DNA from: Auanema rhodensis
Lineage: Eukaryota; Nematoda; Chromadorea; Rhabditida; Rhabditidae
NCBI GenBank assembly: GCA_964057225.1
Contig: OZ059897.1
Coordinates: forward strand, 7,564,001-7,628,000
Reading direction: 5' to 3'
DNA length: 64,000 bases
A program made the position numbers and the translations under genes. Under the pieces are notes generated by a model. It was given only the letters and a program-made list of their open reading frames with translations, was not told the DNA's origin and ran no database searches. How positions within the stretch are numbered: the first letter of the stretch is position 1; every line of letters starts with the position of its first letter. This document shows, piece by piece, positions 1-9,676 of the stretch.

Positions 1-254
1 AATCAGATTTTCAACTACAGAGAAAATACGGAGAGCACCAGAGTCCCGATATCACACAGTAGAAGGCGGATCCATCGCCATTGGCCAAGGCATCGACCTC
101 ATTCTCACAAGTTGTCGATACGACACCGGTCGCTCTCCAAAGCCTTTCTCATTTTGCCTACATCCTCATCCTTATTCACCGCATTCTTTAACGTCTCAAC
201 ATCCCACACGTTACCAAGCACTCAAGGTTTTTTCAAACCAAGAGTTCTAGCAAG
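1..254 (+). other. 3' end of Element A leader (5' UTR)
   Basis: This stretch has no gene of its own. It aligns by eye with the leader of the minus-strand relative (just right of 44824): both share the blocks CTTTCTCATT, TTAACGTCTCAA, CACGTTAC and CACTCAAGG followed by a T-rich run and CCAAACCAAGAG or similar, immediately before the coding frame. The polyprotein frame is open back to 192 (stop TAA at 189-191) but contains no ATG there. The T-rich stretch followed by TTCTAG at 245-250 could be a 3' splice site, but the AG is not conserved in the relative. Confidence 0.6.
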
Positions 255-3200
255 GTGGCTAAGAGATTCCATTCAGCCGTACCTATAAGTACGCATTTCG
301 ATTCCCAAGACTCAGCTCCCTTTACCAGAAGTCGAGCTCGAGCTCAAGACGTCGCTATATTAGAAGAGGAGCAGAAAGTCGACAAGAAGCCGGATAATTT
401 CCTTATTCCTACTACTGATTCTGTCTCACCTACTGAACAACTAGGCGACCCGGACTACGTACCTACTATAGAAGAAGAACTATCAATCATTGTGGAGGAA
501 CAAACACCGATCACTCCTAAAAAGGTACGCTCCTCTAATTCTAATAAAAATAAGAAAAATCAAAACATCAGCGACGCTTCTCTCTCTCTCTCACTAACTG
601 AACCAACCGATTCCCCTTTACTTTCAAAAACTTCTAGCGCGGGTGGGCTTAGTTCTCTTAGAAACATTGTTACTGATCTTTTTAACCTTTCGCCTAAAGA
701 TAAAACTTTCAACACCAAGCGCAAAAGCAGATATTCATCAGTCCCTAACATTAATATCTCACCAATTCAACCACCTGCACCAAATACCAGTATTCATCAA
801 ACTTCTACTCCCATCTTAACAACAACAGACTCACTTCCTAAGGCACCCAATAGACCTATTCCATCCACGCAAACAACCCCTATTTTGGAGACCCCACCAA
901 TAACAGGTAGAACGATCAAAATACCATCTACCCGTACGAATAACATCATGACGGAAGCTGTTTCCTCACTACCTGGGGCAGGGAAAACAACAATCGCGCA
1001 AGCCTTACTTTCGCCTTACTGTCCAACTTACGACGGCAGTCGTAACTTCCGTGATTTTACGGGTAAATTCAACTTGTTTGCTAATGCCATTGGCCTTGTT
1101 ATCCCTGAAAGGTTAGCACTTCTTCCTTTGCTTCTCAAAAATGAAGCAGCAGAAGAAGCTTACAGACAAGTTCCTGAACAACTTAAAACAACTGGTTCGT
1201 GGAATGATCTGATTAGAGCACTAACATCGAAGCTCTGCCCTGAATATAACCAAGACCCTGCACTTATTAACCTTCAAAACACCACGCAAGGGGAATTGAC
1301 AATTGATGCATACGCCCAAGCATTAAGAACAATGGCATTGAGTGCATTTGCATCTGATGACCCACATAAAGATCAAATACTGAGATCAACATTCCTCAGA
1401 GGACTTAAAAATTCTCTAAAACCAGCTGTGATCCGAGCAAAGCCAAAATCCTTCACAGAAGCGATTGAAGCAGCTCGCTGGGAGGAATCGATAGTGAACC
1501 AAACAACAGACACGCAATCGATGTTGGTCAACGCTGTGAACAAAGCACTAGCACCCTTTGCGCGTAATGATGAGAGACGAGATAGCCAAACATTTAATCG
1601 CAATTATCAACGCGATAACCAAATGATAAGAAATAATCAAAATTATCAAAATAATCAAAATTATCAAAATTATCAAAAAAATAAAAACTTTTCTAATTTC
1701 AATAATAATCGAAACCGTTACGGTTCTTTCGCTAATAATAATCGCCGTACAAATTATAACGAACAAGATAATAGGCAATCGAGTTCTGATTGGCATCAAA
1801 GAAATTATAATTTTCGTCATAACAACCAACGAGGTAGATTCAATAACAACAACGGACAAAGAAGAGTTCAATTCAAAAATCCAAGAGACAACTCAAGAGG
1901 AAGAGATAGAAGCTCAACAAGAATAAACTCGGTCACCCTTTCGCCTTTGACGCTCACAGTTATCATGGCAATAACAGCAGCAATATTCTTGCCCTGTGCA
2001 TCTACATATCAAATCTGTACAAGAGCAACAGGAGGCGCATTACTTATGCCACCAACAATCAGAAAATGCAGATTAACAGAGAAAAACCATGTGCTACGTA
2101 CAGAAGTTCATCTGTACACAAGAAATCACACAGCACACGAATGGGATGCGTGGCGTTGTTCAGAGGAAGTACACAAGTTATGCGTACGAGACCTGCTATT
2201 CCTCCGCGATACGAACAGAACAATAAATAGAATACAGCCCATAGGAGAGCGCGAATGCAGACAGGCGATCCGCGATCGCAAGTGGAATAACATAGAACTG
2301 CAACGCATTGATAGTATCACCCAAGCAACTCCGGAGCCCTCCTATGACCCAGCGCGCGCGTTCAACCGCGACGCGTGCGAGGAGCGGTCACGTCTAATAT
2401 TAGAGCGCGGAGTCATGACCCGTATGCCTGACGATACAATATTGTCAAACTTAATATTAAACACGGAAGGATGCAATGCACATCATGGTAATTGTGAATC
2501 AAGTACATCAATAATAATATGGGACCCACAAACCACTGCTTCACGTTGTAATTACATCGATATGCATACATATGACGCTATCATTAGTCAAGATACTATT
2601 TTAATCCCTAGTACACAATCGGCACTTATTCTTTCGAGCAAACCAACTCCGAAACCTATTTCTTCTTGCTTCAGGCAGCCAGCGTTCCATACGACATCAG
2701 GAAATTATATCATTCTTCCTAAATTTCCAAACGACAACAATATAACCACCCTTATTGAAAGAGAGTTCAAAAAGCTGCCGTTTAAAAGACCAAAACGTGC
2801 AGTCACCGAAGGATGTTCTTTCCCACTGGATCAAGATCGGATCAACGAAGTTGAAGATTATGAAACAGTATTGCTTCACGTCTGTCCATATACTTTCCTA
2901 AGACCATTAATGAGTAATCCCGGTATTACTTCAATTATTCCTATAATCAAAGGAAGACGTTTAGTAGATCCAACATACTCTCTAAAGGCATGGATAACAT
3001 CACATAAAGAAAAATTCGAATTTTTCTTCAGAATTCAAATAAATGAACATTCTGTTCGACATTTTCTCAAGCAATACGATTTCAGTGATAAAGAAGAAGC
3101 TCTGCTATATTATATAGCACAAAGAGAATTAGCCATTACTACAAAGGCAGCAATATCATACTTGACATCTGAACAGCTTCTCGAACAAATATCAGATCGT

Positions 3201-6200
3201 TTGACAGTAATCGAATTCGATGAAATCATAAGGAAGAAAGAAGGTTCATATCGCGAACGAATTGAAAGCATAGCTCTCAATTTAACCAATACACCAGTTA
3301 TAATTGAAGAAGGACTGACAGTTCCATCACGACAAGAAGTCCTACAAACGTTCATACAAATGCCACCAATAAGGAAACGTATACTAACTGACGAGGAAGA
3401 GAAGAAAAGCGAATTCATTAAGGCAACGATCAATTTACTAAGAGAACTAAAAACCCTCACAACAGTACGATGGAATAAAACTGCAGCATTTATTGATGAC
3501 AGAAAATTTATAAAATTGCCAGCATCACGACAATTCATGCCAAATACAGATAAACTATTTTATGACAGGAAGAATAATTATGGAATACCGATCGGTCCAC
3601 ACCCTAAGCTGATCAAGCCCAGCAATCTTTCAAAGAAATTATTATTGGAAATATTTTTACCCCTGCTCAATAATGTAAAAACACCTTATACATCGAGTAG
3701 GATAACACAAGAACAACTTCAAATCTTAATGGCAGAGAAAAATGAAACAAATTTTCGGCAAATCGCAACGCGGACATCCAGCGTCGCGGCAGGCGGCGCG
3801 GCTAGCGTCGCTGCAGGCGGCGCGGCTAGCGGCGCGGTTGTGACACCAGTCCAACCTTTGATCGAACAGAAGGGAACAATCCAATCAGTTACCACAATAC
3901 AGCCGCATATAACGAACAATCCTCACACAAATGCAACAACCACCACAAGAGCACCATCATGGAGGCAACAGCCATCAACAACGGCGCCTCACACGACCGC
4001 TGCGACAACAGCACGCACAACAACATCAACCGCTCGTTCGCCAACAACAACAAGAAGCTATGCCATATACAAAGACGCACAGATTCCAAAAATACAAGAG
4101 ACAACCGAAGCCTCTCCAACATTGATTCGAAAAAACCGAGCTTCCTCAACACCATCAGTAGAAACCTCAAATTTAGTGGAAGCAAATGCGAGATACATAG
4201 CAACGAAAATTGACTCGGTACAAGAGTTTCGTCAAAATATATCGAACAAAATAGCCCAAGATCATTTACAGTATGCTACTACAATGATCCAAGAGGAATT
4301 GCAGAAACATTTTGAAGAATCATACGAATCGATTTGCGAGATACAAAATCGGTATCTGGAATTATGGAAATCAATTCTACAAATTGAACCAACAATCGCA
4401 ATGCGAACAATACTGGGAAGAGAAGATATAGCCGCACGGTTTGTAGGCAATGAAATTTTGCATATACATGTATGCCCTACAGTGCTAGAGAAAACCATTT
4501 ATCACAATCACACCGTAAATGGCACATGCTATCTCGAAACCCCAGTCTGGACACAAGACGGACAGTTACTGTTTGCAGCACCCGGATCCAAGGATCTTTT
4601 ACCTCATGGTAAAGAAATAAGCTGTGATCACGTACCAACAGATATCTGGTCTAGCGAAGGTGAATGGAAAGGAATTAATGGGACTGCAGACGTCAATCTT
4701 GTATCAATGTGGGACGGACTTCATCACGAAAAAATAACACCATTAAAATTCACCGGAGCTCACTTATACACTAATTTATCGTCTCGTGTATACTCAATGA
4801 CCACAGCCATAGCTTACGGTGCGAGTTTAGCATCGATTCGTCAGAATCACGTTCTTCACACAATTCACAATGATCCAAAGATATCAGCTACATTCAGTGT
4901 ACTAAAGAAAAGTAGCGACTACATATCGAAAGCTCAAGAATTCACCAAGAGCACATGGAAGTCATTCATCGATACAATTGCAGGAACGATTGAGCGAACA
5001 CTAATAACGATCGGTGCAATTACATTATTTACCATCATACTCTTTGTGATAGGTTTCATTGTAAAGATCTATTTCTTCAAACCAGTAGGCATACCAGTTA
5101 TGCATATTGCACTCAAAGATCACGACAGTGATCTACCAACATACGAAGAAACTTTGGAATTAGTTAGTCATCCGGATCAACCGATTCCAAGACACATAAT
5201 GAAACAATACTATCCATCAATGCTCACATTCATACCAATCGCACTACCATTAGTTTGCTCGATTTCCAAAAAGAAAGATCAAGCACTACCACTTCTATGG
5301 ATGACTGTTAATGATAGACTGATCCTAACTTTATGGGACTCAGGTTCGTCCGTCAGTTACATAAGAATATCGACACTACACTACTTAGCTTTGAATGACT
5401 TTGTTAAGAAGAATACATTAAGAGCAACAACAGCGAACGGATCAGAATTTGTATTCATTGGTACTATCGACTTAACCGTCGAAATAGCCGGTTACGAAAT
5501 CGACCATACATTCTTCATATCAGACGACAAAGACTGTCCATCGCCAGCGTTGATTGGATTAGATTTCATGAAAACACTTGACTGTCAAAACATTGGCATG
5601 AAACTAAGACCATACAAAAGAACACTGGAAATTGGAAATCATGTAGTACCTTTGGCTAGCGGAATTAACGGGGATATTAACAGGATATCAAAAACTGTTA
5701 ATTTGATAACCTTGGAGCCGCGGAGTCTACTTCCTCGACAAGTTTTTAATTTCCAAGTCCAATTAGAGAACCCAATCGGAGAAGACTTAATCGCTATGAT
5801 TAAACCAAACGACAATACTCCTCTCTCACCTCGATACGACACAGCATTTCGCGATGTTAACTCCATCAATATCCAATTCCGGAACAATTCTAAAGAATTC
5901 ATAGAAATACCGGCCGGCACTGTGATTGCAGAAGCCGAAATAGGATCTATACCGGACTATGAAATCTTCTCAACAGAACAACAGTACGACTATATTCCAC
6001 CAGAAGCAGACTGGGAAGGCAAATTACCTCACTTCCCTGGTGATTTCATGAAAGAACTTGACCTAAAAGAGGCTGATCTTACGCAACGACAAAAAGACGA
6101 ACTACGAAACATCATTCGTCAACGTAAGAAGGCATTCCTCAATGAAGATAAAAAGATAGGATTGTTCAAAGGACCAGTAGAACACAAGATACCACTACGA

Positions 6201-8984
6201 ACGGATATGGATATGCCAAAGCCACGAATTTCACGTATACCTCTCGGGAAACAAGAAGAGGTAGAAAGACAAGTCCAAGAAATGCTCGAGCAAGGGATAA
6301 TAGAACGATCGACATCTTTGTTCAACAGCCCTGTCGTTCTCGTTAAGAAAAAAGACGAAACATTCCGTTTCGTTACGGATTTCCGAGCCTTAAATAACGT
6401 TACAAGAAAACAAACATATGTGATTCCTAACATCTCTGATATCATTGACTTAGCGGCTGGATCACAATACTTTTCTAATTTTGATCTTGTTTCTGGCTTT
6501 TTCCAAATACCATTATTGAAGAAGGATAGACCACTCACATCCTTTACCACCAATAGTGGGACTTATCAATACAGGAGAATGCCTATGGGATTATGTGGTG
6601 CGCCACATACCTTTCAAACAGCCGTGAGATATCTCCAAAGTAAATGTAAATGCCGACTATTTGTCTATTTGGACGATTTACTAGTCATATCAGACAGCGC
6701 AGAACAACACCTCGAAGACATCAAAGAAGTATTACTCGCTGTAGAAAGACTAGGATTTAAGATTAAACTCAAGAAATGTTCATTTGCAAGACCAGAAGTG
6801 AAATTTCTCGGACTCATTGTCGGAAGAGACGGAGTTAAGCCCGATCAACAGAAAGTTTCCGCCATCCGCGATTACCCTGCTCCTCAAACACCCACAGGAG
6901 TAAGAGCATTCTTAGGAATGGTCGGATTCTTTAGAAAATTTATTAAAGATTTTGCACATATAGCAAGTCCGCTGTATGACCTTACTAAGCTAGACGCAGA
7001 CTTCAATTGGACTAGCGAATGTCAACGTTCACTAGATAAGCTAAAGGAACGACTAATCGAAGCACCGGTACTGAAACCACCACGATCAGACCGAACTTTC
7101 ATCATTGAAAGTGATGGCAGCAACATCGCCATAGGCGCAGTATTACTGCAGCCCGAAGATCCAAACGAACCATTCAAGAACTTACATCCAATTGCTTTCG
7201 CAAGTAGGAAATTAGTAAAAGCAGAACGTAACTATGCTCCCATAGAGATAGAAGCCTTAGGCTTAGTTTACGCTCTAGCACAGTTTCGAACATACATACT
7301 TGGATCACATTCAATTTGCATCACCGATCATCGCCCATTGACAAGCTTACTAACTAGAAGAGACCTATTTGGAAGACTAGCAAAGTTCCAATTGGTCATA
7401 CAGGAATACGATATTGAGATCAAATATCGAGAAGGCAGATTAAACAAAGTCTGTGACGCACTCTCTAGATACATTGGAGATGAAGCTAACGATCCAAAGA
7501 CGTCGAACAAGAAACAAAAGACGAATTCGAAAGAGAAAATTGAGACACAACAAGTAAATGTTGTGAAGTTACCAGAATTCAGCTCAATCCAACAAAATAC
7601 TCCTTGGATCAAGAGAACAATAGCTGAGATTGAATACAGAACGAAGAAAAATATGATTCAAAATGATCGTTATTGTGTTATAAACAACTTACTCTACACA
7701 AAACCAAGCGTCAAAAGACCTCATCCAGCGTTAATATTGCCATCGGATAGTGATATAATTAACAAAATCATTGAAGAATTTCATGAAGACCCAACAATCG
7801 GGGCGCATCAAGGAATCAACAAAACAAAAGAAGCCATATTACGAAGATTTTCCTGGACTAACATGCAGAACGACATAGCAAAATACGTAAAACAGTGCAT
7901 CAAATGTGCACAACGAAAGAAAGATCCTCATGCTATGACCGTACAACCAATGGGTCAATTTAACATACCAACAAAACCATTTGAGAGAATACATATGGAT
8001 ATCATGGGACCATTCCCAACATCAAAAAGGAACAACAGCTATGTCCTCACAATACAAGACTCTTTCTCCAAATGGGCTACAACTATCGCCATACCAACAA
8101 TTGTTAGTGAAGTTGTCATTGATAGATTCCTCAGAAACTTTGTATATGTCTATGGACCACCGAATCGCTTAATAACAGACCGCGGTTCCAACTTCCTATC
8201 AAGGAAATTTGAAGACATGTGCGAAAAACTCGGTATCAAACATGAATCAACACTCCCACATCAGAAGAATTCCAATGGACAAGTAGAAAGACTTCATAGA
8301 ACGTTAGAAGAAGGACTAACACATTATCTCAACGAAGATGTCACTGATTGGGACATGTTTTTGCCAAAAATTACCTTTGCATTGAACACCACAACGCATG
8401 CAACCACAGGAATATCACCATACGTTGTACTATTCGGGAAAGAAAGCCGTTTGAGATTGGATAAAGATTTATACCCCGAAACAACTGAACCAAAGGAAAT
8501 TTCAAAGGAGATTGAAAATATTGAGAAAATCCGAAGCAAACAGAAAACAATCATTCAAGAAAATTTGGAAAAGCATCAAGAATTAGCAAAAAAGAAACAT
8601 GATGCTCGATTACGCACTCACGAAAGAGATATACAAGAAGGAGACTGCGTTATGTTAGCTGTGAAAATGCACAAGCCAGGACAAAAGCTTCGGAAAGCTT
8701 ATGATGGACCATTTGAAGTTATAAATGTGAAGGGAAACATGGTTCAAATCAAAAACCTTTTCGGAAAGATTCAAGACGTTCACAAGGACAATCTCAAATT
8801 ATTTAATCGAGAAACAGATGACGGAATCCCACATAAGCCCAGTACACGTACAGACAGCTCAGACGATGACAGCGATATCGAAATCATAGAGGTTATCAAC
8901 GGAAACAACAACGAGGAAGACTCTTATGACGAACCAGAAGACCTTTCGGATACAAATTGGCTACCATCAAGAAAAAACCATTAA
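255..8984 (+). CDS. Gag-Env-Pro-Pol polyprotein of Element A (2,909 codons)
   Basis: One frame encodes all retroelement functions. In order: a Ser/Thr/Pro-rich N-terminus (1-235); a Gag capsid-like helical region (about 237-416); an Asn/Gln/Arg-rich basic region without CCHC knuckles (about 440-555); an internal signal peptide (564-583, ending LPCAS); an envelope-like ectodomain with a furin-type site RPKR at 845-848, a Thr-rich mucin-like tract (1226-1268), a basic site RKNR (1292-1295) and a gB-like block from 1337; a transmembrane helix (1582-1608) with a short tail; an aspartic protease with DSG at 1695; reverse transcriptase with YLDD at 2138; RNase H (about 2285-2380); an integrase with HHCC zinc finger (about 2509-2555) and catalytic D2582, D2642, E2678 (35-residue spacing); a GPF module near 2817; and an acidic tail. 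The start is uncertain: 255 is a GTG with A at -3 and G at +4, and the first in-frame ATG is only at 948, just before Gag. Non-AUG initiation or a spliced 5' exon is possible. Confidence 0.9.
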   Translation: MAKRFHSAVPISTHFDSQDSAPFTRSRARAQDVAILEEEQKVDKKPDNFLIPTTDSVSPTEQLGDPDYVPTIEEELSIIVEEQTPITPKKVRSSNSNKNKKNQNISDASLSLSLTEPTDSPLLSKTSSAGGLSSLRNIVTDLFNLSPKDKTFNTKRKSRYSSVPNINISPIQPPAPNTSIHQTSTPILTTTDSLPKAPNRPIPSTQTTPILETPPITGRTIKIPSTRTNNIMTEAVSSLPGAGKTTIAQALLSPYCPTYDGSRNFRDFTGKFNLFANAIGLVIPERLALLPLLLKNEAAEEAYRQVPEQLKTTGSWNDLIRALTSKLCPEYNQDPALINLQNTTQGELTIDAYAQALRTMALSAFASDDPHKDQILRSTFLRGLKNSLKPAVIRAKPKSFTEAIEAARWEESIVNQTTDTQSMLVNAVNKALAPFARNDERRDSQTFNRNYQRDNQMIRNNQNYQNNQNYQNYQKNKNFSNFNNNRNRYGSFANNNRRTNYNEQDNRQSSSDWHQRNYNFRHNNQRGRFNNNNGQRRVQFKNPRDNSRGRDRSSTRINSVTLSPLTLTVIMAITAAIFLPCASTYQICTRATGGALLMPPTIRKCRLTEKNHVLRTEVHLYTRNHTAHEWDAWRCSEEVHKLCVRDLLFLRDTNRTINRIQPIGERECRQAIRDRKWNNIELQRIDSITQATPEPSYDPARAFNRDACEERSRLILERGVMTRMPDDTILSNLILNTEGCNAHHGNCESSTSIIIWDPQTTASRCNYIDMHTYDAIISQDTILIPSTQSALILSSKPTPKPISSCFRQPAFHTTSGNYIILPKFPNDNNITTLIEREFKKLPFKRPKRAVTEGCSFPLDQDRINEVEDYETVLLHVCPYTFLRPLMSNPGITSIIPIIKGRRLVDPTYSLKAWITSHKEKFEFFFRIQINEHSVRHFLKQYDFSDKEEALLYYIAQRELAITTKAAISYLTSEQLLEQISDRLTVIEFDEIIRKKEGSYRERIESIALNLTNTPVIIEEGLTVPSRQEVLQTFIQMPPIRKRILTDEEEKKSEFIKATINLLRELKTLTTVRWNKTAAFIDDRKFIKLPASRQFMPNTDKLFYDRKNNYGIPIGPHPKLIKPSNLSKKLLLEIFLPLLNNVKTPYTSSRITQEQLQILMAEKNETNFRQIATRTSSVAAGGAASVAAGGAASGAVVTPVQPLIEQKGTIQSVTTIQPHITNNPHTNATTTTRAPSWRQQPSTTAPHTTAATTARTTTSTARSPTTTRSYAIYKDAQIPKIQETTEASPTLIRKNRASSTPSVETSNLVEANARYIATKIDSVQEFRQNISNKIAQDHLQYATTMIQEELQKHFEESYESICEIQNRYLELWKSILQIEPTIAMRTILGREDIAARFVGNEILHIHVCPTVLEKTIYHNHTVNGTCYLETPVWTQDGQLLFAAPGSKDLLPHGKEISCDHVPTDIWSSEGEWKGINGTADVNLVSMWDGLHHEKITPLKFTGAHLYTNLSSRVYSMTTAIAYGASLASIRQNHVLHTIHNDPKISATFSVLKKSSDYISKAQEFTKSTWKSFIDTIAGTIERTLITIGAITLFTIILFVIGFIVKIYFFKPVGIPVMHIALKDHDSDLPTYEETLELVSHPDQPIPRHIMKQYYPSMLTFIPIALPLVCSISKKKDQALPLLWMTVNDRLILTLWDSGSSVSYIRISTLHYLALNDFVKKNTLRATTANGSEFVFIGTIDLTVEIAGYEIDHTFFISDDKDCPSPALIGLDFMKTLDCQNIGMKLRPYKRTLEIGNHVVPLASGINGDINRISKTVNLITLEPRSLLPRQVFNFQVQLENPIGEDLIAMIKPNDNTPLSPRYDTAFRDVNSINIQFRNNSKEFIEIPAGTVIAEAEIGSIPDYEIFSTEQQYDYIPPEADWEGKLPHFPGDFMKELDLKEADLTQRQKDELRNIIRQRKKAFLNEDKKIGLFKGPVEHKIPLRTDMDMPKPRISRIPLGKQEEVERQVQEMLEQGIIERSTSLFNSPVVLVKKKDETFRFVTDFRALNNVTRKQTYVIPNISDIIDLAAGSQYFSNFDLVSGFFQIPLLKKDRPLTSFTTNSGTYQYRRMPMGLCGAPHTFQTAVRYLQSKCKCRLFVYLDDLLVISDSAEQHLEDIKEVLLAVERLGFKIKLKKCSFARPEVKFLGLIVGRDGVKPDQQKVSAIRDYPAPQTPTGVRAFLGMVGFFRKFIKDFAHIASPLYDLTKLDADFNWTSECQRSLDKLKERLIEAPVLKPPRSDRTFIIESDGSNIAIGAVLLQPEDPNEPFKNLHPIAFASRKLVKAERNYAPIEIEALGLVYALAQFRTYILGSHSICITDHRPLTSLLTRRDLFGRLAKFQLVIQEYDIEIKYREGRLNKVCDALSRYIGDEANDPKTSNKKQKTNSKEKIETQQVNVVKLPEFSSIQQNTPWIKRTIAEIEYRTKKNMIQNDRYCVINNLLYTKPSVKRPHPALILPSDSDIINKIIEEFHEDPTIGAHQGINKTKEAILRRFSWTNMQNDIAKYVKQCIKCAQRKKDPHAMTVQPMGQFNIPTKPFERIHMDIMGPFPTSKRNNSYVLTIQDSFSKWATTIAIPTIVSEVVIDRFLRNFVYVYGPPNRLITDRGSNFLSRKFEDMCEKLGIKHESTLPHQKNSNGQVERLHRTLEEGLTHYLNEDVTDWDMFLPKITFALNTTTHATTGISPYVVLFGKESRLRLDKDLYPETTEPKEISKEIENIEKIRSKQKTIIQENLEKHQELAKKKHDARLRTHERDIQEGDCVMLAVKMHKPGQKLRKAYDGPFEVINVKGNMVQIKNLFGKIQDVHKDNLKLFNRETDDGIPHKPSTRTDSSDDDSDIEIIEVINGNNNEEDSYDEPEDLSDTNWLPSRKNH

Positions 8985-9640
8985 CTCATGAGATATTATT
9001 GTAAATTGTTTTGTAATAACTTTCTTTAAAGTAATACTAGAACACAAATTTTGTAACGACTCCTCTAAAACAAGTCACTCTTAAGTCAAAAAGTAAACTA
9101 GAGCATAATGAACACGGGAAATGTGAGAAGATAATTCTTTTATCATATAGTTCGAACCTTCCTAATTTCAACTAACTTCCCCATACTAGATGAGATGAAA
9201 AATGAAAGACATAGTTTGCAACAATATCTGAGCAACAGTCTTCACTTGAGTAATCAATGACTCAATTTGGAAGTTATTTGGTATTACGCAAAACTTTTCT
9301 TTTTTTTTCTAAACTCACACAAATTGAAACAAACAACCGAGCTCTAGCAAAAAAAAATAGTTAACTTTTTATCTACACTTGTTGGAGCGCTATGCTTAAA
9401 AACTTTTTTTTTTATTTTATAAGCACGTTCGCCAATAAAACATAGTCTAGTATTCGTTAAAGAGGGTTAAAACTTTCATAATTTGGTTAAAAAATTTTTT
9501 TAATTCTTTTCAGATACTGATGTTTTATATTGTATTATGTTCATATTATAAGAATTTTACGTAAAATATTGTATTGTAACATGTACTTTAATACACACAT
9601 TAACCCTTCTGCTACAGTTAATCAAGTCAAAACTTTTGAT

Positions 9641-9658
9641 TGTCGCGAGGACGCGACA
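9641..9658 (+). promoter_or_regulatory. GC-rich 7-bp hairpin next to the PPT of Element A
   Basis: TGTCGCG-AGGA-CGCGACA is a perfect 7-bp inverted repeat with a 4-nt loop, 7 nt before the polypurine tract. The minus-strand relative keeps a 5-bp version with the same loop size (43608-43621). It stands out against very AT-rich flanks. A role in plus-strand priming or RNA export is only a guess. Confidence 0.5.
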
Positions 9659-9665
9659 TAAACTC

Positions 9666-9676
9666 GAAAAAGGGCA
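9666..9676 (+). other. Polypurine tract of Element A
   Basis: GAAAAAGGGCA lies directly before the inferred LTR start CGTTCC. The equivalent site in the minus-strand relative reads GAAAAAATGGCA, and Element B has TTGGGGCA before its 3' LTR. The shared GGCA just before the LTR supports the boundary and the plus-strand primer role. Confidence 0.6.

Larger units (their letters stand above)
8985..9676 (+). other. 3' UTR of Element A
   Basis: About 690 bp of AT-rich sequence lies between the polyprotein stop and the 3' LTR. I see no credible ORF on either strand and no counterpart to the accessory ORFs of Element B. The last 80 bp, including AACCCTTCTGCTAC and the hairpin before the PPT, is conserved in the minus-strand relative (43587-43670), which argues for a cis-acting role. 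The rest is homopolymer-rich and uninformative. Confidence 0.6.

Noticed and set aside
960..990. P-loop-like GAGKTT at the start of Gag in Element A
   Set aside because: It lacks the first Gly of a full Walker A motif at the right spacing, has no Walker B partner, and is absent from the matching position in Element B.
3110..3538. Minus-strand open frame of 142 codons inside Element A env
   Set aside because: It is antisense to a well-supported coding region with no conserved counterpart in Element B.
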